In this document: in pieces, positions 9,229 to 19,284 of the stretch | Position numbering within the stretch: the first letter of the stretch is position 1 | Layout: every line of letters begins with the position of its first letter | Assembly: GCF_003143515.1 (NCBI RefSeq) | Contig: NZ_CP029343.1 | Coordinates: 2,542,001-2,606,000, forward strand | Origin: Massilia oculi | Lineage (GTDB): Bacteria; Pseudomonadota; Gammaproteobacteria; Burkholderiales; Burkholderiaceae_D | Direction of reading: 5' to 3' | DNA: 64,000 nucleotides | Position numbers and translations under genes: made by a program | The notes under the pieces: generated by a model | Seen by the model: only the letters and a program-made list of their open reading frames with translations | Databases searched by the model: none | Told to the model about the DNA's origin: nothing

Positions 9229-11046
9229 TCAGCGCGCCAAGCGCTGCAACGAATTCAGGAACTTCTCCGCATTCTGGAAGCCGATCACCCGGCTATCCGC
9301 GATTTCCTTCCCCTGCCCGTCGAACAGGATGATGCCCGGCGGCCCGAACAGGCCGAAGCGCTTGAGCATGGCCTTGTCGTCGGCATCGTTGGCCGTCACG
9401 TCCACCTGCAGCAGCACGGTATCGGCCAGCTTTTGCTGCACGGCCGGGTCGACGAAGGTGAACTTCTCCATCTCCTTGCACGACACGCACCAGTCGGCAT
9501 AAAAATCGAGCATCACGGTCTTGCCGGCGTTGGCCGCCAGCGCGGCGTCCAGCTGGGCCACGGTCTTGATGCGGCTGAAGACGAGCCCGTGGTTCTGCGG
9601 CGCGCCACCCAGGTGCGCCAGCGGCGCCCAGGCGTCGCGCCCGCCGCTGGCCACGCCCACCAGCTGGGTCGCCCCCAGCACGGCACAGGCCGCGCCGAAC
9701 GCCATCGCCGCCCAATGGCGGGTATGGCGCAGCAGGTAGAAACCATACCCCAGCAGCAGCGCCGCCCACAGCAGCATCTGGGCCAGGCCCGGGATTACCG
9801 GCGACACCAGCCAGATCGCCATCGCCAGCATCAGCACGCCGAACAGGCGCTTCACCGATTCCATCCACGGCCCCACGCGCGGCAGCAGCGAACCGGCCGA
9901 CAGGCCCACCAGCAGCAGCGGGATGCTCATCCCCACCGCCATCGAGAACAGCGCCGCGCCGCCGATCAGGACGTCGCGCGTCTGGCTGATGTAGACCAGG
10001 GCGCCGGCCAGCGGCGCCGCCACGCAGGGACCCACGATCAGGGCCGAAATGGCGCCCATGACGAACACGCCGGCCAGCTTGCCGCCCTGCTGGCTGTTGG
10101 ATGCCTGCGTCAAACGGGTCTGCAAGGTGTTAGGCAGTTGTAACTGATAGAAACCGAACATCGACAGCGACATGGCCACGATCAGGGTCGCGAAGGCGCC
10201 CAGCACCCAGGGGTTCTGCAGCGCGGCGGCCAGGCCTTCGCCGGCCAGGCCGGCGGCGATGCCCAGCAAGGTGTAGACGATCGCCATGCCCAGCGAATAC
10301 GCCAGCGACAGCACGAAGCCGCGCGAACGGCTCACGTGCCTGCCCTCGCCCACGATGATCGAGGACAGGATCGGCACCATCGGCAGCACGCAGGGAGTGA
10401 ACGCCAGGCCCAGGCCGAGCAGGATAAAGGCCGGCACGATGGCCAGCAGGCTGCCGCCGCCGAGGATGCCGGCGATGGTCGACAGGTCCGATGCCGGCGC
10501 CACCGCGCTCGTGGCAGGCGCGCTGTCGGCCATCGGCTGCGAGGATGGCGGGGCCTGTCCCGCGCCGATCCCGATCGGCAATCCGGATGCGGGTTGGGCG
10601 CCGCCGGCGCCAAGGTTCACGCTGTGCTCCTGCGGCGGATAGCACAGGCCGGCGTCGGCGCAGCCCTGGCTGGTCGCAGTCAGGGTGAACGGGCCCGTAC
10701 CCTCGACCGGGATGCGGATGACCAGGGTGCCGGTATGGGTCTCGAGATCCTTTTCGAAGGTCGGGTCGTACTTCACCTTGCCCTGCGGAATCCGCGGCTC
10801 GCCCAGCGTGACGCCGGCGCCGCTGGCCTGGAAGGCGAAGCGCTCGCGGTACATGTAGTACGCGGGGGCGATGACGTAGGTGATCTCGGCGGTCTGCGGG
10901 TCCGCCATGCGCGCGTCAAAACGGAAGGCGACGGCGGGGTCCAGGAAGTCCTGCTGGGCGCGGGCTGGCGTAGCGGTGAACAGGAAGAAGACGGCGAACA
11001 GCGTCAGGCAGGCCTGGAGCAGGCCACGAACGTAGGATCGGTACAT
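9229..11046 (-). CDS. dsbD: Thiol:disulfide interchange protein DsbD
   Basis: Carries reducing power from cytosolic thioredoxin across the inner membrane to periplasmic DsbC, CcmG and similar partners. 605 residues from the ATG at 11046, which gives a proper signal peptide (residues 1-30, ending TPARAQ); the upstream extension lacks one. N-terminal alpha domain has Cys129 and Cys135 (QGCADAGLCYPP). The central membrane domain has two Cys in FTPCVLPMVP and GPCVAAPLAG, the helix 1 and 4 pair of the family. The C-terminal thioredoxin-like domain has WCVSC near residue 525. All three cysteine pairs are intact. It stands alone between a Spy-like gene and the ribosomal block. Confidence 0.96.
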   Translation of the reverse strand: MYRSYVRGLLQACLTLFAVFFLFTATPARAQQDFLDPAVAFRFDARMADPQTAEITYVIAPAYYMYRERFAFQASGAGVTLGEPRIPQGKVKYDPTFEKDLETHTGTLVIRIPVEGTGPFTLTATSQGCADAGLCYPPQEHSVNLGAGGAQPASGLPIGIGAGQAPPSSQPMADSAPATSAVAPASDLSTIAGILGGGSLLAIVPAFILLGLGLAFTPCVLPMVPILSSIIVGEGRHVSRSRGFVLSLAYSLGMAIVYTLLGIAAGLAGEGLAAALQNPWVLGAFATLIVAMSLSMFGFYQLQLPNTLQTRLTQASNSQQGGKLAGVFVMGAISALIVGPCVAAPLAGALVYISQTRDVLIGGAALFSMAVGMSIPLLLVGLSAGSLLPRVGPWMESVKRLFGVLMLAMAIWLVSPVIPGLAQMLLWAALLLGYGFYLLRHTRHWAAMAFGAACAVLGATQLVGVASGGRDAWAPLAHLGGAPQNHGLVFSRIKTVAQLDAALAANAGKTVMLDFYADWCVSCKEMEKFTFVDPAVQQKLADTVLLQVDVTANDADDKAMLKRFGLFGPPGIILFDGQGKEIADSRVIGFQNAEKFLNSLQRLAR

Positions 11047-11124
11047 GGTGGTCGTTGAGTTGTTACTGCACCGGCATGGTACACCCGGACCTAGTTTCAC
11101 GCCGGAACTCATTTGGAATCGACG

Positions 11125-11151
11125 AAAAAAAAACCAGGCCAAAGGCCTGGT
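11125..11151 (-). terminator. Rho-independent terminator after rplQ
   Basis: Stem ACCAGGCC/GGCCTGGT with an AAA loop is followed on the minus strand by a run of nine T. It is 23 bases after the rplQ stop and ends the whole ribosomal transcript. Confidence 0.93.
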
Positions 11152-11173
11152 CTTTCAGTCGTCGGACTACCGA

Positions 11174-11569
11174 TTACTCGGCGGTCGGTGCTTCTTCAGC
11201 CGAGGTGACTTCTGGACGGTCCAGCAGTTCGACGTAGGCCATAGGAGCATTGTCGCCAACGCGGAAACCCATCTTCAGGATACGCAGGTAGCCGCCGTTG
11301 CGGTTTGCGTAGCGAGGACCCAGCTCAGCGAACAGCTTCTGGACCATTTCGCGGTCGCGCAGGCGAGCGAAGGCCAGGCGCTTGTTGGCCAGGGTGTCGG
11401 TCTTGCCCAGGGTCAGGATCGGTTCGATGACGCGACGCAGTTCCTTGGCTTTCGGGACGGTGGTCTTGATGGCTTCGTGACGCAGCAGCGAAACAGTCAT
11501 GTTGCGCAGCATTGCCAGACGGTGGGACGAGGTACGGTTCAGTTTACGAAGGCCGTGACGGTGACGCAT
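11174..11569 (-). CDS. rplQ: 50S ribosomal protein L17
   Basis: 131 residues starting [17 protein letters not shown], the standard L17 opening, and with the usual length. Large-subunit protein near the exit tunnel. It is last in the alpha operon, separated from rpoA by 178 bases that hold two hairpins; this gap may set its level apart from RpoA. A strong terminator follows. Confidence 0.98.
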   Translation of the reverse strand: MRHRHGLRKLNRTSSHRLAMLRNMTVSLLRHEAIKTTVPKAKELRRVIEPILTLGKTDTLANKRLAFARLRDREMVQKLFAELGPRYANRNGGYLRILKMGFRVGDNAPMAYVELLDRPEVTSAEEAPTAE

Positions 11570-11669
11570 GGTATTTCCTTTCGGGTGTTTTCAAATCCAG
11601 TTCTTCGATCGTTCAGGCTTGCGCATGACCGCGGACCGGTTCGGTTGGTTTTTACTACGGTTTTATCAT

Positions 11670-11703
11670 CCAAAAAGGATCCGGCTCTGCCGGTCCTTTT
11701 TGG
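11670..11703. terminator. Hairpin in the rpoA-rplQ gap (proximal to rplQ)
   Basis: CCAAAAAGGA pairs with TCCTTTTTGG, enclosing CCGG-CTCTG-CCGG. A/T runs inside the stem and an ATGATAAAA continuation on the minus strand give it terminator character, which would make rplQ expression partly attenuated. It may equally be an RNA processing site. Confidence 0.55.
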
Positions 11704-11710
11704 CTGTTAC

Positions 11711-11740
11711 CACCCGAAAGTAGGGGTGTACTTTCGGGTG
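11711..11740. terminator. Hairpin directly after rpoA
   Basis: Perfect 12-bp arms CACCCGAAAGTA/TACTTTCGGGTG with a 6-base loop, starting 8 bases after the rpoA stop. No U-tract. Candidate transcript 3'-end stabiliser or weak terminator. Confidence 0.5.
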
Positions 11741-11747
11741 AATGCTA

Positions 11748-12725
11748 TTACTTTTCCAGGCCGGCTGGTGGCCAGTTCTCGAGTTTCATGCCCAGGGTCA
11801 GGCCGCGCGAAGCAAGGACTTCCTTGATTTCGTTGAGCGACTTGCGGCCCAGGTTCGGCGTCTTGAGCAGTTCGTTTTCCGAACGCTGGATCAGGTCGCC
11901 GATGTAGTAGATGTTTTCCGCTTTCAGGCAGTTGGCCGAACGGACGGTCAGTTCCAGGTCGTCGACCGGACGCAGCAGGATCGGATCGACCAGCGGTGCG
12001 CGCGATGGCGCTTCGGCGGCGGCCTCGGTGCCTTCCAGGGCGGCGAACACGTTCAGCTGGTCGACCAGCACGCGCGCCGACTGGCGGATCGCTTCTTCCG
12101 GGGTGATGACGCCGTTGGTCTCGATGTTGATGATCAGCTTGTCCAGGTCGGTACGCTGCTCGACACGGGCCGATTCCACGGCATACGACACGCGGCGCAC
12201 TGGCGAGAACGACGCGTCCAGGATGATGCGGCCGATGGTCTTGTTGGTGTCTTCCGACAGGCGGCGGACGTTGCCCGGCACGTAGCCGCGGCCTTTTTCG
12301 ACCTTGATCTGCATGTCCAGCTTGCCGCCTGCGGTCAGGTGGGCGATGACGTGGTCCGGGTTGATCAGTTCGACGTCGTGCGGCAGGTCGATGTCCGAAG
12401 CCAGGACGGCGCCTTCGCCTTCCTTCTTCAGGGTCAGGGTGACGGAATCGCGGTTGTGGACCTTGAAGACCACGCCTTTCAGGTTCAGCAGCAGGTCGAC
12501 CACGTCTTCCTGCACGCCATCCAGCGACGAGTATTCATGCACGACACCAGCGATCGTCACTTCGGTCGGCGCATAGCCCACCATCGACGACAGCAGGACG
12601 CGACGCAGTGCGTTGCCGAGGGTGTGGCCATAGCCACGCTCGAACGGCTCCATCACGACTTTCGCGTGGCCGGCGCCCAGTGCTTCGACGTCGATGATAC
12701 GTGGCTTCAACAAACTATTTTGCAT
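11748..12725 (-). CDS. rpoA: RNA polymerase alpha subunit
   Basis: 325 residues. N-terminal dimerisation domain with [20 protein letters not shown], a linker around 235-250, and the C-terminal domain that binds UP elements and activators ([21 protein letters not shown], then [14 protein letters not shown]). Length and motifs are standard. It follows rpsD after an unusual 301-base gap. Confidence 0.99.
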   Translation of the reverse strand: MQNSLLKPRIIDVEALGAGHAKVVMEPFERGYGHTLGNALRRVLLSSMVGYAPTEVTIAGVVHEYSSLDGVQEDVVDLLLNLKGVVFKVHNRDSVTLTLKKEGEGAVLASDIDLPHDVELINPDHVIAHLTAGGKLDMQIKVEKGRGYVPGNVRRLSEDTNKTIGRIILDASFSPVRRVSYAVESARVEQRTDLDKLIINIETNGVITPEEAIRQSARVLVDQLNVFAALEGTEAAAEAPSRAPLVDPILLRPVDDLELTVRSANCLKAENIYYIGDLIQRSENELLKTPNLGRKSLNEIKEVLASRGLTLGMKLENWPPAGLEK

Positions 12726-12908
12726 GAATGAGTCCTTTTCAATACCCTCGGCTCGTTACACCGATAAGGCTGATGGCTTTAAAGAGAACGCCTGCGTGAG
12801 CAGGCGGTAAAACGAATCCTGTGCGACGAGGGTGATGGAAACTTCGATCCGGGGATTGTCTGTTCGCTGCAAGGCCGATCCGGGATCGCTGCGCTTGCCC
12901 TACCACCA

Positions 12909-12987
12909 CGTCGTTCCCGCGAAGGCGGGAATCCAAGCTTTGCGACTCCGGATGCATGACTTGGATCCCCGCCTGCGCGGGGGCGAC
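12909..12987. repeat. REP-like / MITE-like imperfect inverted repeat
   Basis: Left arm GTCGTTCCCGCGAAGGCGGG then AATCCAAGC; right arm begins GACTTGGATCCCCGCCTGCG and ends GGGGGCGAC. Each arm also folds on itself (CCCGC..GCGGG). This TTCCCGC-GAAGG-CGGGAA pattern is a well known intergenic palindrome type in beta- and gammaproteobacteria. Only one copy is seen in this window. Confidence 0.65.
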
Positions 12988-12993
12988 TGCCCA

Positions 12994-13016
12994 AGAGCCG
13001 ACTTGCAGTCGGCTCT
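12994..13016 (-). terminator. Hairpin after rpsD
   Basis: 10-bp perfect arms AGAGCCGACT/AGTCGGCTCT with a TGC loop, 11 bases past the rpsD stop. No U-tract, so at most a weak terminator or processing stem within the operon. Confidence 0.5.
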
Positions 13017-13026
13017 GTCGCAGTCA

Positions 13027-13650
13027 TTAACGCGAGTACAGTTCGACGATCAGCGCTTCGTTGACGTCAGCAGCGATTTCGTTACGCTCTGGGAACGAAC
13101 GGAAGGTGCCTTCCAGCTTCTTCGCGTCGACCGAGACCCAGCTCGGGAAGCCGACTTGTTCAGCCAGCGACAGCGCTTCAGCGATACGCACTTGCTTCTT
13201 GGCTTTTTCACGAACAGCGATCACGTCGCCGGTCTTGACCTGGTACGAAGCGATGTTCACGACGTTGCCGTTCACGGTGAAGGCCTTGTGGCTCACCAGC
13301 TGGCGTGCTTCGGCGCGGGTCGAGCCGAAGCCCATGCGGTAAGCGACGTTGTCCAGGCGCGATTCCAGCAGCTTCAGCAGGGTTTCGCCGGTGTTGCCCT
13401 TGCGGCGGTTCGCTTCAGCGAAGTAGCGGCGGAACTGACGCTCCAGCACGCCGTAAATACGCTTGACCTTCTGCTTTTCGCGCAGCTGGTTGCCGTAGTC
13501 CGAGGTGCGGGCACCCGACTTGACGCCGTGCTGGCCTGGCTTGACGTCCAGTTTGCACTTCGAATCGAGCGAACGACGTGCGCTCTTCAGGAACAGGTCG
13601 GTGCCTTCACGGCGCGACAGTTTTGCTTTTGGTCCGATATAACGTGCCAC
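13027..13650 (-). CDS. rpsD: 30S ribosomal protein S4
   Basis: 207 residues, GTG start, opening [20 protein letters not shown]. Contains the S4 RNA-binding domain (about 97-160: [20 protein letters not shown]). Primary 16S rRNA-binding assembly protein; in E. coli S4 also represses the alpha operon. Preceded by a 260-base gap after rpsK and followed by 301 bases before rpoA, so this part of the operon is loosely packed. Confidence 0.98.
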   Translation of the reverse strand: MARYIGPKAKLSRREGTDLFLKSARRSLDSKCKLDVKPGQHGVKSGARTSDYGNQLREKQKVKRIYGVLERQFRRYFAEANRRKGNTGETLLKLLESRLDNVAYRMGFGSTRAEARQLVSHKAFTVNGNVVNIASYQVKTGDVIAVREKAKKQVRIAEALSLAEQVGFPSWVSVDAKKLEGTFRSFPERNEIAADVNEALIVELYSR

Positions 13651-13794
13651 GTTAGATTTCCTTTAATATTTGATCACGCCCCAGCGATGCATCGGCAAAT
13701 CCCATGCACCCAGGCGCTAGTCCGGCTCTGCATGAGGCCGGACGTGGCTTACAACATCGCCCGCCGCAAGAGCAGCAGGCGACAAGAGCCGGGC

Positions 13795-13817
13795 AGTATA
13801 ACCCATTTCTGGGCAAC
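13795..13817 (-). promoter_or_regulatory. Possible internal promoter -10 region upstream of rpsD
   Basis: Within the 260-base rpsK-rpsD gap the minus strand has a TATACT hexamer (complement at 13795-13800). A GGTGCA lies 17 bases upstream of it, a poor -35. A 7-bp hairpin (ACGGGGC/GCCCCGT, 13843-13860) sits upstream. The gap would allow separate expression of rpsD-rpoA-rplQ. Weak evidence. Confidence 0.3.
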
Positions 13818-13910
13818 TGCACCGGCGATCTCGTAAAACACAACGGGGCTTGCGCCCCGTGCGTCGATATCGATGCGCGGGAGAGCGGCGGACCGCCCTA
13901 CCCTGGCGCA

Positions 13911-14315
13911 TCAGATACGGCGACGCTTCGGCGGACGGCAGCCGTTGTGTGGAACTGGGGTGACGTCCTGGATCTCGGTGATCTTGATGCCGAGGTTGTT
14001 CAGGGCGCGCACGGCCGATTCACGGCCTGGGCCTGGGCCCTTGATGCGCACTTCCAGGTTTTTCACGCCCGATTCCTGAGCGACCTTGCCTGCAGCTTCG
14101 GCAGCGACCTGAGCCGCGAACGGGGTCGATTTGCGCGAACCCTTGAAGCCGGCGCCACCGGAGGTTGCCCACGACAGGGCGTTGCCCTGGCGGTCGGTGA
14201 TGGTGATGATCGTGTTGTTGAACGAAGCGTGCACGTGGGCGATGCCCTCGGCAACGTTCTTCTTCACTTTCTTGCGCACGCGTGCTGCTGCTGCGCTGCT
14301 TTGTTGCTTGGCCAT
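13911..14315 (-). CDS. rpsK: 30S ribosomal protein S11
   Basis: 134 residues; C-terminal [10 protein letters not shown] and the [13 protein letters not shown] segment are S11 hallmarks. Small-subunit platform protein contacting mRNA near the Shine-Dalgarno helix. Fifteen bases after rpsM. Confidence 0.98.
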   Translation of the reverse strand: MAKQQSSAAAARVRKKVKKNVAEGIAHVHASFNNTIITITDRQGNALSWATSGGAGFKGSRKSTPFAAQVAAEAAGKVAQESGVKNLEVRIKGPGPGRESAVRALNNLGIKITEIQDVTPVPHNGCRPPKRRRI

Positions 14316-14329
14316 AGTCGGTTCCTAGA

Positions 14330-14695
14330 TTATTTCTTGAGCGATTGAGCTGCCTTGCGCGGACCTTTACGGGTACGAGCATTGGTGCGGGTACGCTGAC
14401 CGCGGACCGGCAGGCCCTTACGGTGACGCATGCCGCGGTAGCAACCCAGGTCCATCAGACGCTTGATGTTCATGGACAGCTCGCGGCGCAGGTCACCTTC
14501 CACGACAAACTTGCCGACTTCGTCGCGCAGTTTCTCGAGTTCGTTATCGTCCAGGTCCTTGACCTTCTTGTTGGTCGCGATACCGGTTGCGTCGCAGATC
14601 TTCTGCGAACGCGGACGGCCAATACCGTAGATAGCCGTCAGGCCGATAACGGTGTGCTGATGATTTGGGATGTTAACCCCTGCAATACGTGCCAT
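14330..14695 (-). CDS. rpsM: 30S ribosomal protein S13
   Basis: 121 residues, [26 protein letters not shown], with the C-terminal [17 protein letters not shown] tail that reaches the decoding-site tRNA. It starts only 14 bases after rpmJ, so spc and alpha genes are read together here. Confidence 0.98.
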   Translation of the reverse strand: MARIAGVNIPNHQHTVIGLTAIYGIGRPRSQKICDATGIATNKKVKDLDDNELEKLRDEVGKFVVEGDLRRELSMNIKRLMDLGCYRGMRHRKGLPVRGQRTRTNARTRKGPRKAAQSLKK

Positions 14696-14709
14696 TCGTT
14701 ATTCCTCGA

Positions 14710-14823
14710 TTAACCTTGACGCTGCTTGTGACGCGGCTCGACGCAGATCACACGGACCACGCCTTTGCGCTTGATGATCTTGCAGTTGCGGCAGATCCGC
14801 TTGACTGAAGCGTTAACTTTCAT
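14710..14823 (-). CDS. rpmJ: 50S ribosomal protein L36
   Basis: 37 residues, too short for most ORF cut-offs. It reads [15 protein letters not shown], then [19 protein letters not shown], ending RQG with TAA at 14710-14712. The zinc ligands C11, C14, C27 and H32 are all present, so this is the zinc-binding C+ form. Position between infA and rpsM is the usual one. Confidence 0.96.
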   Translation of the reverse strand: MKVNASVKRICRNCKIIKRKGVVRVICVEPRHKQRQG

Positions 14824-14860
14824 TTTGCACTCTCTTCGGTTCGTTTACTTGATGATGTTT

Positions 14861-15079
14861 TTACTTGGTGCGGAACACGATGCGGGCCCGGGACAGGTCA
14901 TACGGAGTCAACTCCACCGTCACCTTGTCACCCGGGAGGATGCGGATATAGTTCATCCGCATTTTACCCGAGATATGCCCCAGGACCACATGGCCGTTTT
15001 CCAGCTTTACGCGGAACGTCGCGTTTGGGAGATTCTCGAGGATCTCCCCCTGCATTTGGATGACGTCGTCTTTTGCCAT
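14861..15079 (-). CDS. infA: Translation initiation factor IF-1
   Basis: 72 residues, a single S1-type OB fold ([20 protein letters not shown] ... [18 protein letters not shown]). Binds the ribosomal A site during initiation. Between secY and rpmJ, as in many betaproteobacteria. Confidence 0.98.
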   Translation of the reverse strand: MAKDDVIQMQGEILENLPNATFRVKLENGHVVLGHISGKMRMNYIRILPGDKVTVELTPYDLSRARIVFRTK

Positions 15080-15100
15080 TCGCTCTATGCACTCCCCCGC

Positions 15101-16435
15101 TTATCGCGTAGGAACTCCACCCTTGAAGTTAGCCTTACGCAGCAGGGAATCATATTGCTGCGACATGACGTAGTTCTGCACTTGTGCCATGAAGTCCATC
15201 GTCACCACCACGATGATCAGGAGCGACGTGCCACCGAAGTAGAAGGGAACCTTCCACTGTGCGGTCATGAACTCCGGCACCAGGCACACCAGGGTGATAT
15301 AGACTGCACCGGCCAGGGTCAGGCGCATCAGGATCTTGTCGATATAGCGCGCGGTCTGCTCGCCCGGACGGATGCCCGGAACAAACGCGCCGCTCTTCTT
15401 CAAGTTGTCCGCCGTTTCCTTGCTGTTGAATACCAGCGCGGTGTAGAAGAAGCAGAAGAACACGATCGCCACCGCATACAGCAACGCGTGGATTGGCTCG
15501 CCTGGCGCCATCGACGCCGCCAGATCCTTCAGGAACCCGATCACGGGGCCGGACGAATCCTTGCCGCGCGTGAACCAGTCGACGATCGTCGCCGGGAACA
15601 GAATGATCGACGATGCGAAGATCGGCGGGATCACGCCTGCCATGTTCAGCTTCAAGGGCAGGTGGCTGGTTTGGCCACCGTAGATCTTGTTGCCGACCTG
15701 ACGTTTCGCGTAATTGACCAGGATCTTGCGCTGTCCGCGTTCCACGAACACCACCGCATACGTCACCGCAGCCACCAGGACCACGATCAGGATGGCCGAG
15801 AAGCTGCCGATCGAGCCGTTCGAGACCAGGGTGAACAAGCCGCCCAGGGCCGAAGGCAGACCTGCTGCGATGCCGGCAAAGATGATGATCGAAATGCCGT
15901 TGCCAAGACCACGCTCGGTGATCTGCTCGCCCAGCCACATGAGGAACATGGTGCCGGTCAGGAGGGTAACGACGGTCACGAAGCGGAAGCCGAGGCCAGG
16001 GTCGATGACCAGGCCAGGCTGCGCCTCGAGCGCGACTGCGATGCCGAACGCCTGGAACAGAGCCAGCGCAACCGTGAAGTAACGGGTGTACTGGGTGATC
16101 TTGCGGCGGCCGGCCTCGCCCTCTTTCTTCAACGCCTCGAGTTGCGGCGAGACGATCGATGCAAGCTGCATGATGATCGAAGCCGAAATGTAAGGCATGA
16201 TGCCGAGCGCGAACACGGTAAAGCGGGACAAGGCGCCACCCGAGAACATGTTGAACATGCCCAGGATGCCGCCCTCGTTCTGCTTGAACAGCGCAGCGAG
16301 CTGCACCGGGTCAATCCCGGGAACCGGGATGTGAGCACCGATGCGGTACACGACCAATGCGCCAAGCAAAAACCACAGCCGGCCCCAGGGGAATCCGGAA
16401 GCGGCGCTTTTACCAAGTTGTGAATTAGTCGCCAA
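15101..16435 (-). CDS. secY: Protein translocase subunit SecY
   Basis: 444 residues with ten predicted membrane helices. SecY signatures are present: the second helix/plug region after [25 protein letters not shown] near 190, and the cytosolic loop arginines in [15 protein letters not shown]. Channel of the Sec translocon. Follows rplO by 28 bases in the spc operon. Confidence 0.98.
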   Translation of the reverse strand: MATNSQLGKSAASGFPWGRLWFLLGALVVYRIGAHIPVPGIDPVQLAALFKQNEGGILGMFNMFSGGALSRFTVFALGIMPYISASIIMQLASIVSPQLEALKKEGEAGRRKITQYTRYFTVALALFQAFGIAVALEAQPGLVIDPGLGFRFVTVVTLLTGTMFLMWLGEQITERGLGNGISIIIFAGIAAGLPSALGGLFTLVSNGSIGSFSAILIVVLVAAVTYAVVFVERGQRKILVNYAKRQVGNKIYGGQTSHLPLKLNMAGVIPPIFASSIILFPATIVDWFTRGKDSSGPVIGFLKDLAASMAPGEPIHALLYAVAIVFFCFFYTALVFNSKETADNLKKSGAFVPGIRPGEQTARYIDKILMRLTLAGAVYITLVCLVPEFMTAQWKVPFYFGGTSLLIIVVVTMDFMAQVQNYVMSQQYDSLLRKANFKGGVPTR

Positions 16436-16463
16436 TTTTTGCTCCGATCAGGCAGCGGCCGCT

Positions 16464-16895
16464 TTACGCGACCGAGCCGCCAGCTGCTTCGATCGCTGCT
16501 TTCGCGCCAGCGGTCGCTTTCAGGCCCTTGAGGTTCACCGCTTTGGTGATCTCGCCGGACAGGATGACGCGCACGTCGCGTGCCACGACCGGCAGGATGC
16601 CTGCCTGCTTGAGCACCAGGATGTCGACGTCGCCGACAGCCAGGTTGTTCAGGTCGGACAGACGAACTTCAGCCTTGAAGGTCGCGTTCAGCGATTTGAA
16701 GCCGCGCTTCGGCAGACGGCGCTGCAGAGGCATCTGACCGCCTTCGAAGCCGACTTTGTGGAAGCCGCCCGAACGCGATTTCTGACCCTTGTGACCACGG
16801 CCGGCGGTCTTGCCCAGGCCGGAGCCGATGCCGCGACCGACGCGACGCTTGGCGTGCTTGGCGCCTTCGGCTGGTTGAATGGTATTGAGTTCCAT
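16464..16895 (-). CDS. rplO: 50S ribosomal protein L15
   Basis: 143 residues from ATG at 16895 ([20 protein letters not shown]). I prefer this over a start 13 codons upstream because CGGAG sits 6-10 bases before it and the extension is atypical. Contains [20 protein letters not shown], the L15 signature. Confidence 0.97.
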   Translation of the reverse strand: MELNTIQPAEGAKHAKRRVGRGIGSGLGKTAGRGHKGQKSRSGGFHKVGFEGGQMPLQRRLPKRGFKSLNATFKAEVRLSDLNNLAVGDVDILVLKQAGILPVVARDVRVILSGEITKAVNLKGLKATAGAKAAIEAAGGSVA

Positions 16896-16923
16896 TGATT
16901 TCTCCGTTCGCAAGCCCGAGGGC

Positions 16924-17103
16924 TTACGAAACAACTTTCACGAGGTACGCGACTTTGTTGATCATGCCACGCACGGCTGGGGTGTCTTGCAGCTCGGAGA
17001 CCGAGTTGACGCGACGCAGGCCCAGGCCACGCACGGTAGCGCGGTGGTCTTGACGGGTACCGATCAGGCCCTTGACGAGCTGAACTTTAACGGTGTTTGC
17101 CAT
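16924..17103 (-). CDS. rpmD: 50S ribosomal protein L30
   Basis: 59 residues, below the usual length cut-off. It reads [20 protein letters not shown], then [20 protein letters not shown], ending [12 protein letters not shown] at 16924-16926. Between rpsE and rplO, its normal place in the spc operon. Confidence 0.96.
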   Translation of the reverse strand: MANTVKVQLVKGLIGTRQDHRATVRGLGLRRVNSVSELQDTPAVRGMINKVAYLVKVVS

Positions 17104-17114
17104 GTGAGTTCTCC

Positions 17115-17633
17115 TTAACCGACGATGTCTTCGACCGACTTGCCGCGCTTGGCAGCGATGTCAGCCGCGGTGCTCATCTTCGACAGGCCGTCGAGGGTTG
17201 CGCGCACCAGGTTGTAAGGATTCGACGAACCGGTCGACTTGGCGACCACGTCGGTCACGCCCATCACTTCGAAGATAGCGCGCATTGCGCCACCAGCGAT
17301 CACGCCGGTACCAGGTTTCGCTGGCATCATCATGACGCGCGAGGCGCCGTGACGACCGGACACGGTGTGATGCAGGGTACCGTTCTTGAGCGGGACCTTG
17401 ATCAGGTTGCGGCGGGCTTCTTCCATCGCTTTTTGCACGCCGACAGGAACTTCCTTCGACTTGCCCTTGCCCATGCCGATGCGGCCATCGCCGTCACCGA
17501 CAACGGTCAGCGCTGCAAAACCCATGATACGACCACCCTTGACCACTTTGGTCACGCGGTTGATCGCGATCATTTTTTCGCGCATGCCATCATCCGGCTT
17601 GTCGCTTGCCATTTTCGCTTGCATTTTTGCCAT
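17115..17633 (-). CDS. rpsE: 30S ribosomal protein S5
   Basis: 172 residues. The double-stranded RNA-binding domain ([20 protein letters not shown]) and the C-terminal domain ([20 protein letters not shown]) are normal. Needed for decoding accuracy. spc operon. Confidence 0.98.
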   Translation of the reverse strand: MAKMQAKMASDKPDDGMREKMIAINRVTKVVKGGRIMGFAALTVVGDGDGRIGMGKGKSKEVPVGVQKAMEEARRNLIKVPLKNGTLHHTVSGRHGASRVMMMPAKPGTGVIAGGAMRAIFEVMGVTDVVAKSTGSSNPYNLVRATLDGLSKMSTAADIAAKRGKSVEDIVG

Positions 17634-17645
17634 GACGATTCTTCC

Positions 17646-18008
17646 TTAGAACTTCAGACCGGCTTCACGCGCGGCTTCCGCCAGCGCCTTCACACGGCCG
17701 TGGTAACGGAAACCCGAGCGATCGAACGCAACTTCGGTGATTCCTGCTTTCAGTGCTTTTTCTGCGACGCGCTTGCCGACCAGGGCGGCTGCAGCAGCGT
17801 TGCCGCCGGCGCCGGTCTTGCCAGCCAGTTCGGCGCGCACTTCCGCTTCCAGGGTCGAAGCCGACACCAGTACTTTTGCGTCCGGGCTGATCAGGTTCGC
17901 ATAGATGTGCAGGTTGGTGCGGTGAACCGACAGACGGTTCACGCCCAGCTGGGCGATCTTGATGCGGGTTTGACGTCCACGACGCAGACGCGATTCTTTC
18001 TTGTCCAT
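17646..18008 (-). CDS. rplR: 50S ribosomal protein L18
   Basis: 120 residues, [18 protein letters not shown], ending [20 protein letters not shown]. Binds 5S rRNA with L5. spc operon. Confidence 0.98.
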   Translation of the reverse strand: MDKKESRLRRGRQTRIKIAQLGVNRLSVHRTNLHIYANLISPDAKVLVSASTLEAEVRAELAGKTGAGGNAAAAALVGKRVAEKALKAGITEVAFDRSGFRYHGRVKALAEAAREAGLKF

Positions 18009-18020
18009 CGTCAGCTCCGA

Positions 18021-18554
18021 TTATTTCTTCTTGGTTTCTTTAAGCTTCACCACTTCGTCCGAATAACGGACGCCCTTGCCCTTGTAAGGCTCAGGAGCGC
18101 GGTAAGCGCGAACTTCGGCGGCAACCTGGCCGACCTTCTGGCGATCGATACCCTTGATCACGATTTCGGTCGGGGTCGGGGTCACAGCGGTGACGCCTTC
18201 CGGCATCGCGTGCAGGACCGGGTGCGAGAAGCCCAGCGACAGGTTCAGGGCGTTGCCCTGCACTGCTGCCTTGTAGCCCACGCCGACCAGGTTCAGCTTC
18301 TTCTCGAAGCCCTTGGTGACGCCGACGACCATGTTGTTGACCAGGGCGCGCAGGGTGCCCGACATGGCGTTCGATTCACGCGACTCGTCGATCACGTCGA
18401 AGGTCAGCGTGCCATTGTTGTTTTCCACTTTGACCAGGCCGTTCAGGGCTTGGGTCAGGGTGCCCAGCGGGCCCTTGACGGTGATCGACGACGCGTTGAT
18501 CGCGACTTCGGCACCGGCAGGGACGGCGATTGGCATCTTAGCTACTCGAGACAT
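18021..18554 (-). CDS. rplF: 50S ribosomal protein L6
   Basis: 177 residues with the duplicated L6 fold; C-terminal signature [20 protein letters not shown]. Starts [17 protein letters not shown]. spc operon. Confidence 0.98.
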   Translation of the reverse strand: MSRVAKMPIAVPAGAEVAINASSITVKGPLGTLTQALNGLVKVENNNGTLTFDVIDESRESNAMSGTLRALVNNMVVGVTKGFEKKLNLVGVGYKAAVQGNALNLSLGFSHPVLHAMPEGVTAVTPTPTEIVIKGIDRQKVGQVAAEVRAYRAPEPYKGKGVRYSDEVVKLKETKKK

Positions 18555-18564
18555 CGTCTACTCC

Positions 18565-18960
18565 TTAAGCCACGTAGCAAATCACTTCGCCACCGACGCC
18601 GGTAGCACGTGCTTTGCGGTCAGTCATGACGCCTTGCGGGGTCGAGACGATAGCCACGCCCAGGCCGTTCATGACGGTTGGGATCTCGTCCTTGCCCTTG
18701 TAGATGCGCAGGCCTGGACGGGAAACGCGCTCGAGGCGCTCGATGACCGGACGGCCGGTGTAATACTTCAAACCGATTTTCAGTTCCGCTTTGCCGCCTT
18801 CGGACGACACTGCGAAATCTTCAATGTAACCCTCGTCCTTCAGGACGTTGGCAATGGCAACCTTGACTTTCGACGACGGCATTGCGACCGAGGTTTTCTG
18901 AACAACTTGTGCGTTGCGAATGCGGGTCAGCATATCGGCGATAGGATCGCTCATACTCAT
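18565..18960 (-). CDS. rpsH: 30S ribosomal protein S8
   Basis: 131 residues, [18 protein letters not shown], ending [19 protein letters not shown]. In E. coli S8 represses the spc operon through a site near rplE. Normal length. Confidence 0.98.
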   Translation of the reverse strand: MSMSDPIADMLTRIRNAQVVQKTSVAMPSSKVKVAIANVLKDEGYIEDFAVSSEGGKAELKIGLKYYTGRPVIERLERVSRPGLRIYKGKDEIPTVMNGLGVAIVSTPQGVMTDRKARATGVGGEVICYVA

Positions 18961-18974
18961 TGCTTATTCTCCTA

Positions 18975-19280
18975 TTACCAGCTAGCTTTGGTCATACCCG
19001 GAATTTCGCCCTTCATGGCGAATTCGCGGAGTTTGGTACGGGCCAGACCGAATTTACGGAAAGTGCCACGTGGACGGCCGGTCATGGCGCAGCGGTTACG
19101 CTGGCGGGTCGGGGCCGAGTTGCGCGGCAGAGCCTGCAGCTTCAGGCGCGCTTCGTAACGTTCTTCTTCCGACTTCGACTGGTCGTCGATGATTGCTTTC
19201 AGAGCGGCACGCTTCGCGGCGAATTTCTCCACCAGGTCTGCACGCTTCTGTTCGCGGTTAATCAGTGCAAGTTTTGCCAT
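18975..19280 (-). CDS. rpsN: 30S ribosomal protein S14
   Basis: 101 residues, the long zinc-free form: only one Cys remains ([18 protein letters not shown]) instead of two CxxC motifs. spc operon, 5 bases after rplE. Confidence 0.98.
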   Translation of the reverse strand: MAKLALINREQKRADLVEKFAAKRAALKAIIDDQSKSEEERYEARLKLQALPRNSAPTRQRNRCAMTGRPRGTFRKFGLARTKLREFAMKGEIPGMTKASW

Positions 19281-19284
19281 GCTC

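Larger units (their letters stand above)
12726..13026. other. rpoA-rpsD intergenic gap with a dispersed-type inverted repeat
   Basis: No gene seen in these 301 bases. They hold a REP-like element (12909-12987), a hairpin just beyond the rpsD stop (12994-13016) and a small GCCTGC...GCAGGC stem near 12786. Such a long gap inside the alpha operon is larger than usual and may hold an internal promoter for rpoA, though I found no convincing -10/-35 pair. Confidence 0.6.

Noticed and set aside
12909..13016. Possible CRISPR-like repeats in the rpoA-rpsD gap
   Set aside because: Only one inverted pair, no evenly spaced direct repeats and no cas gene.
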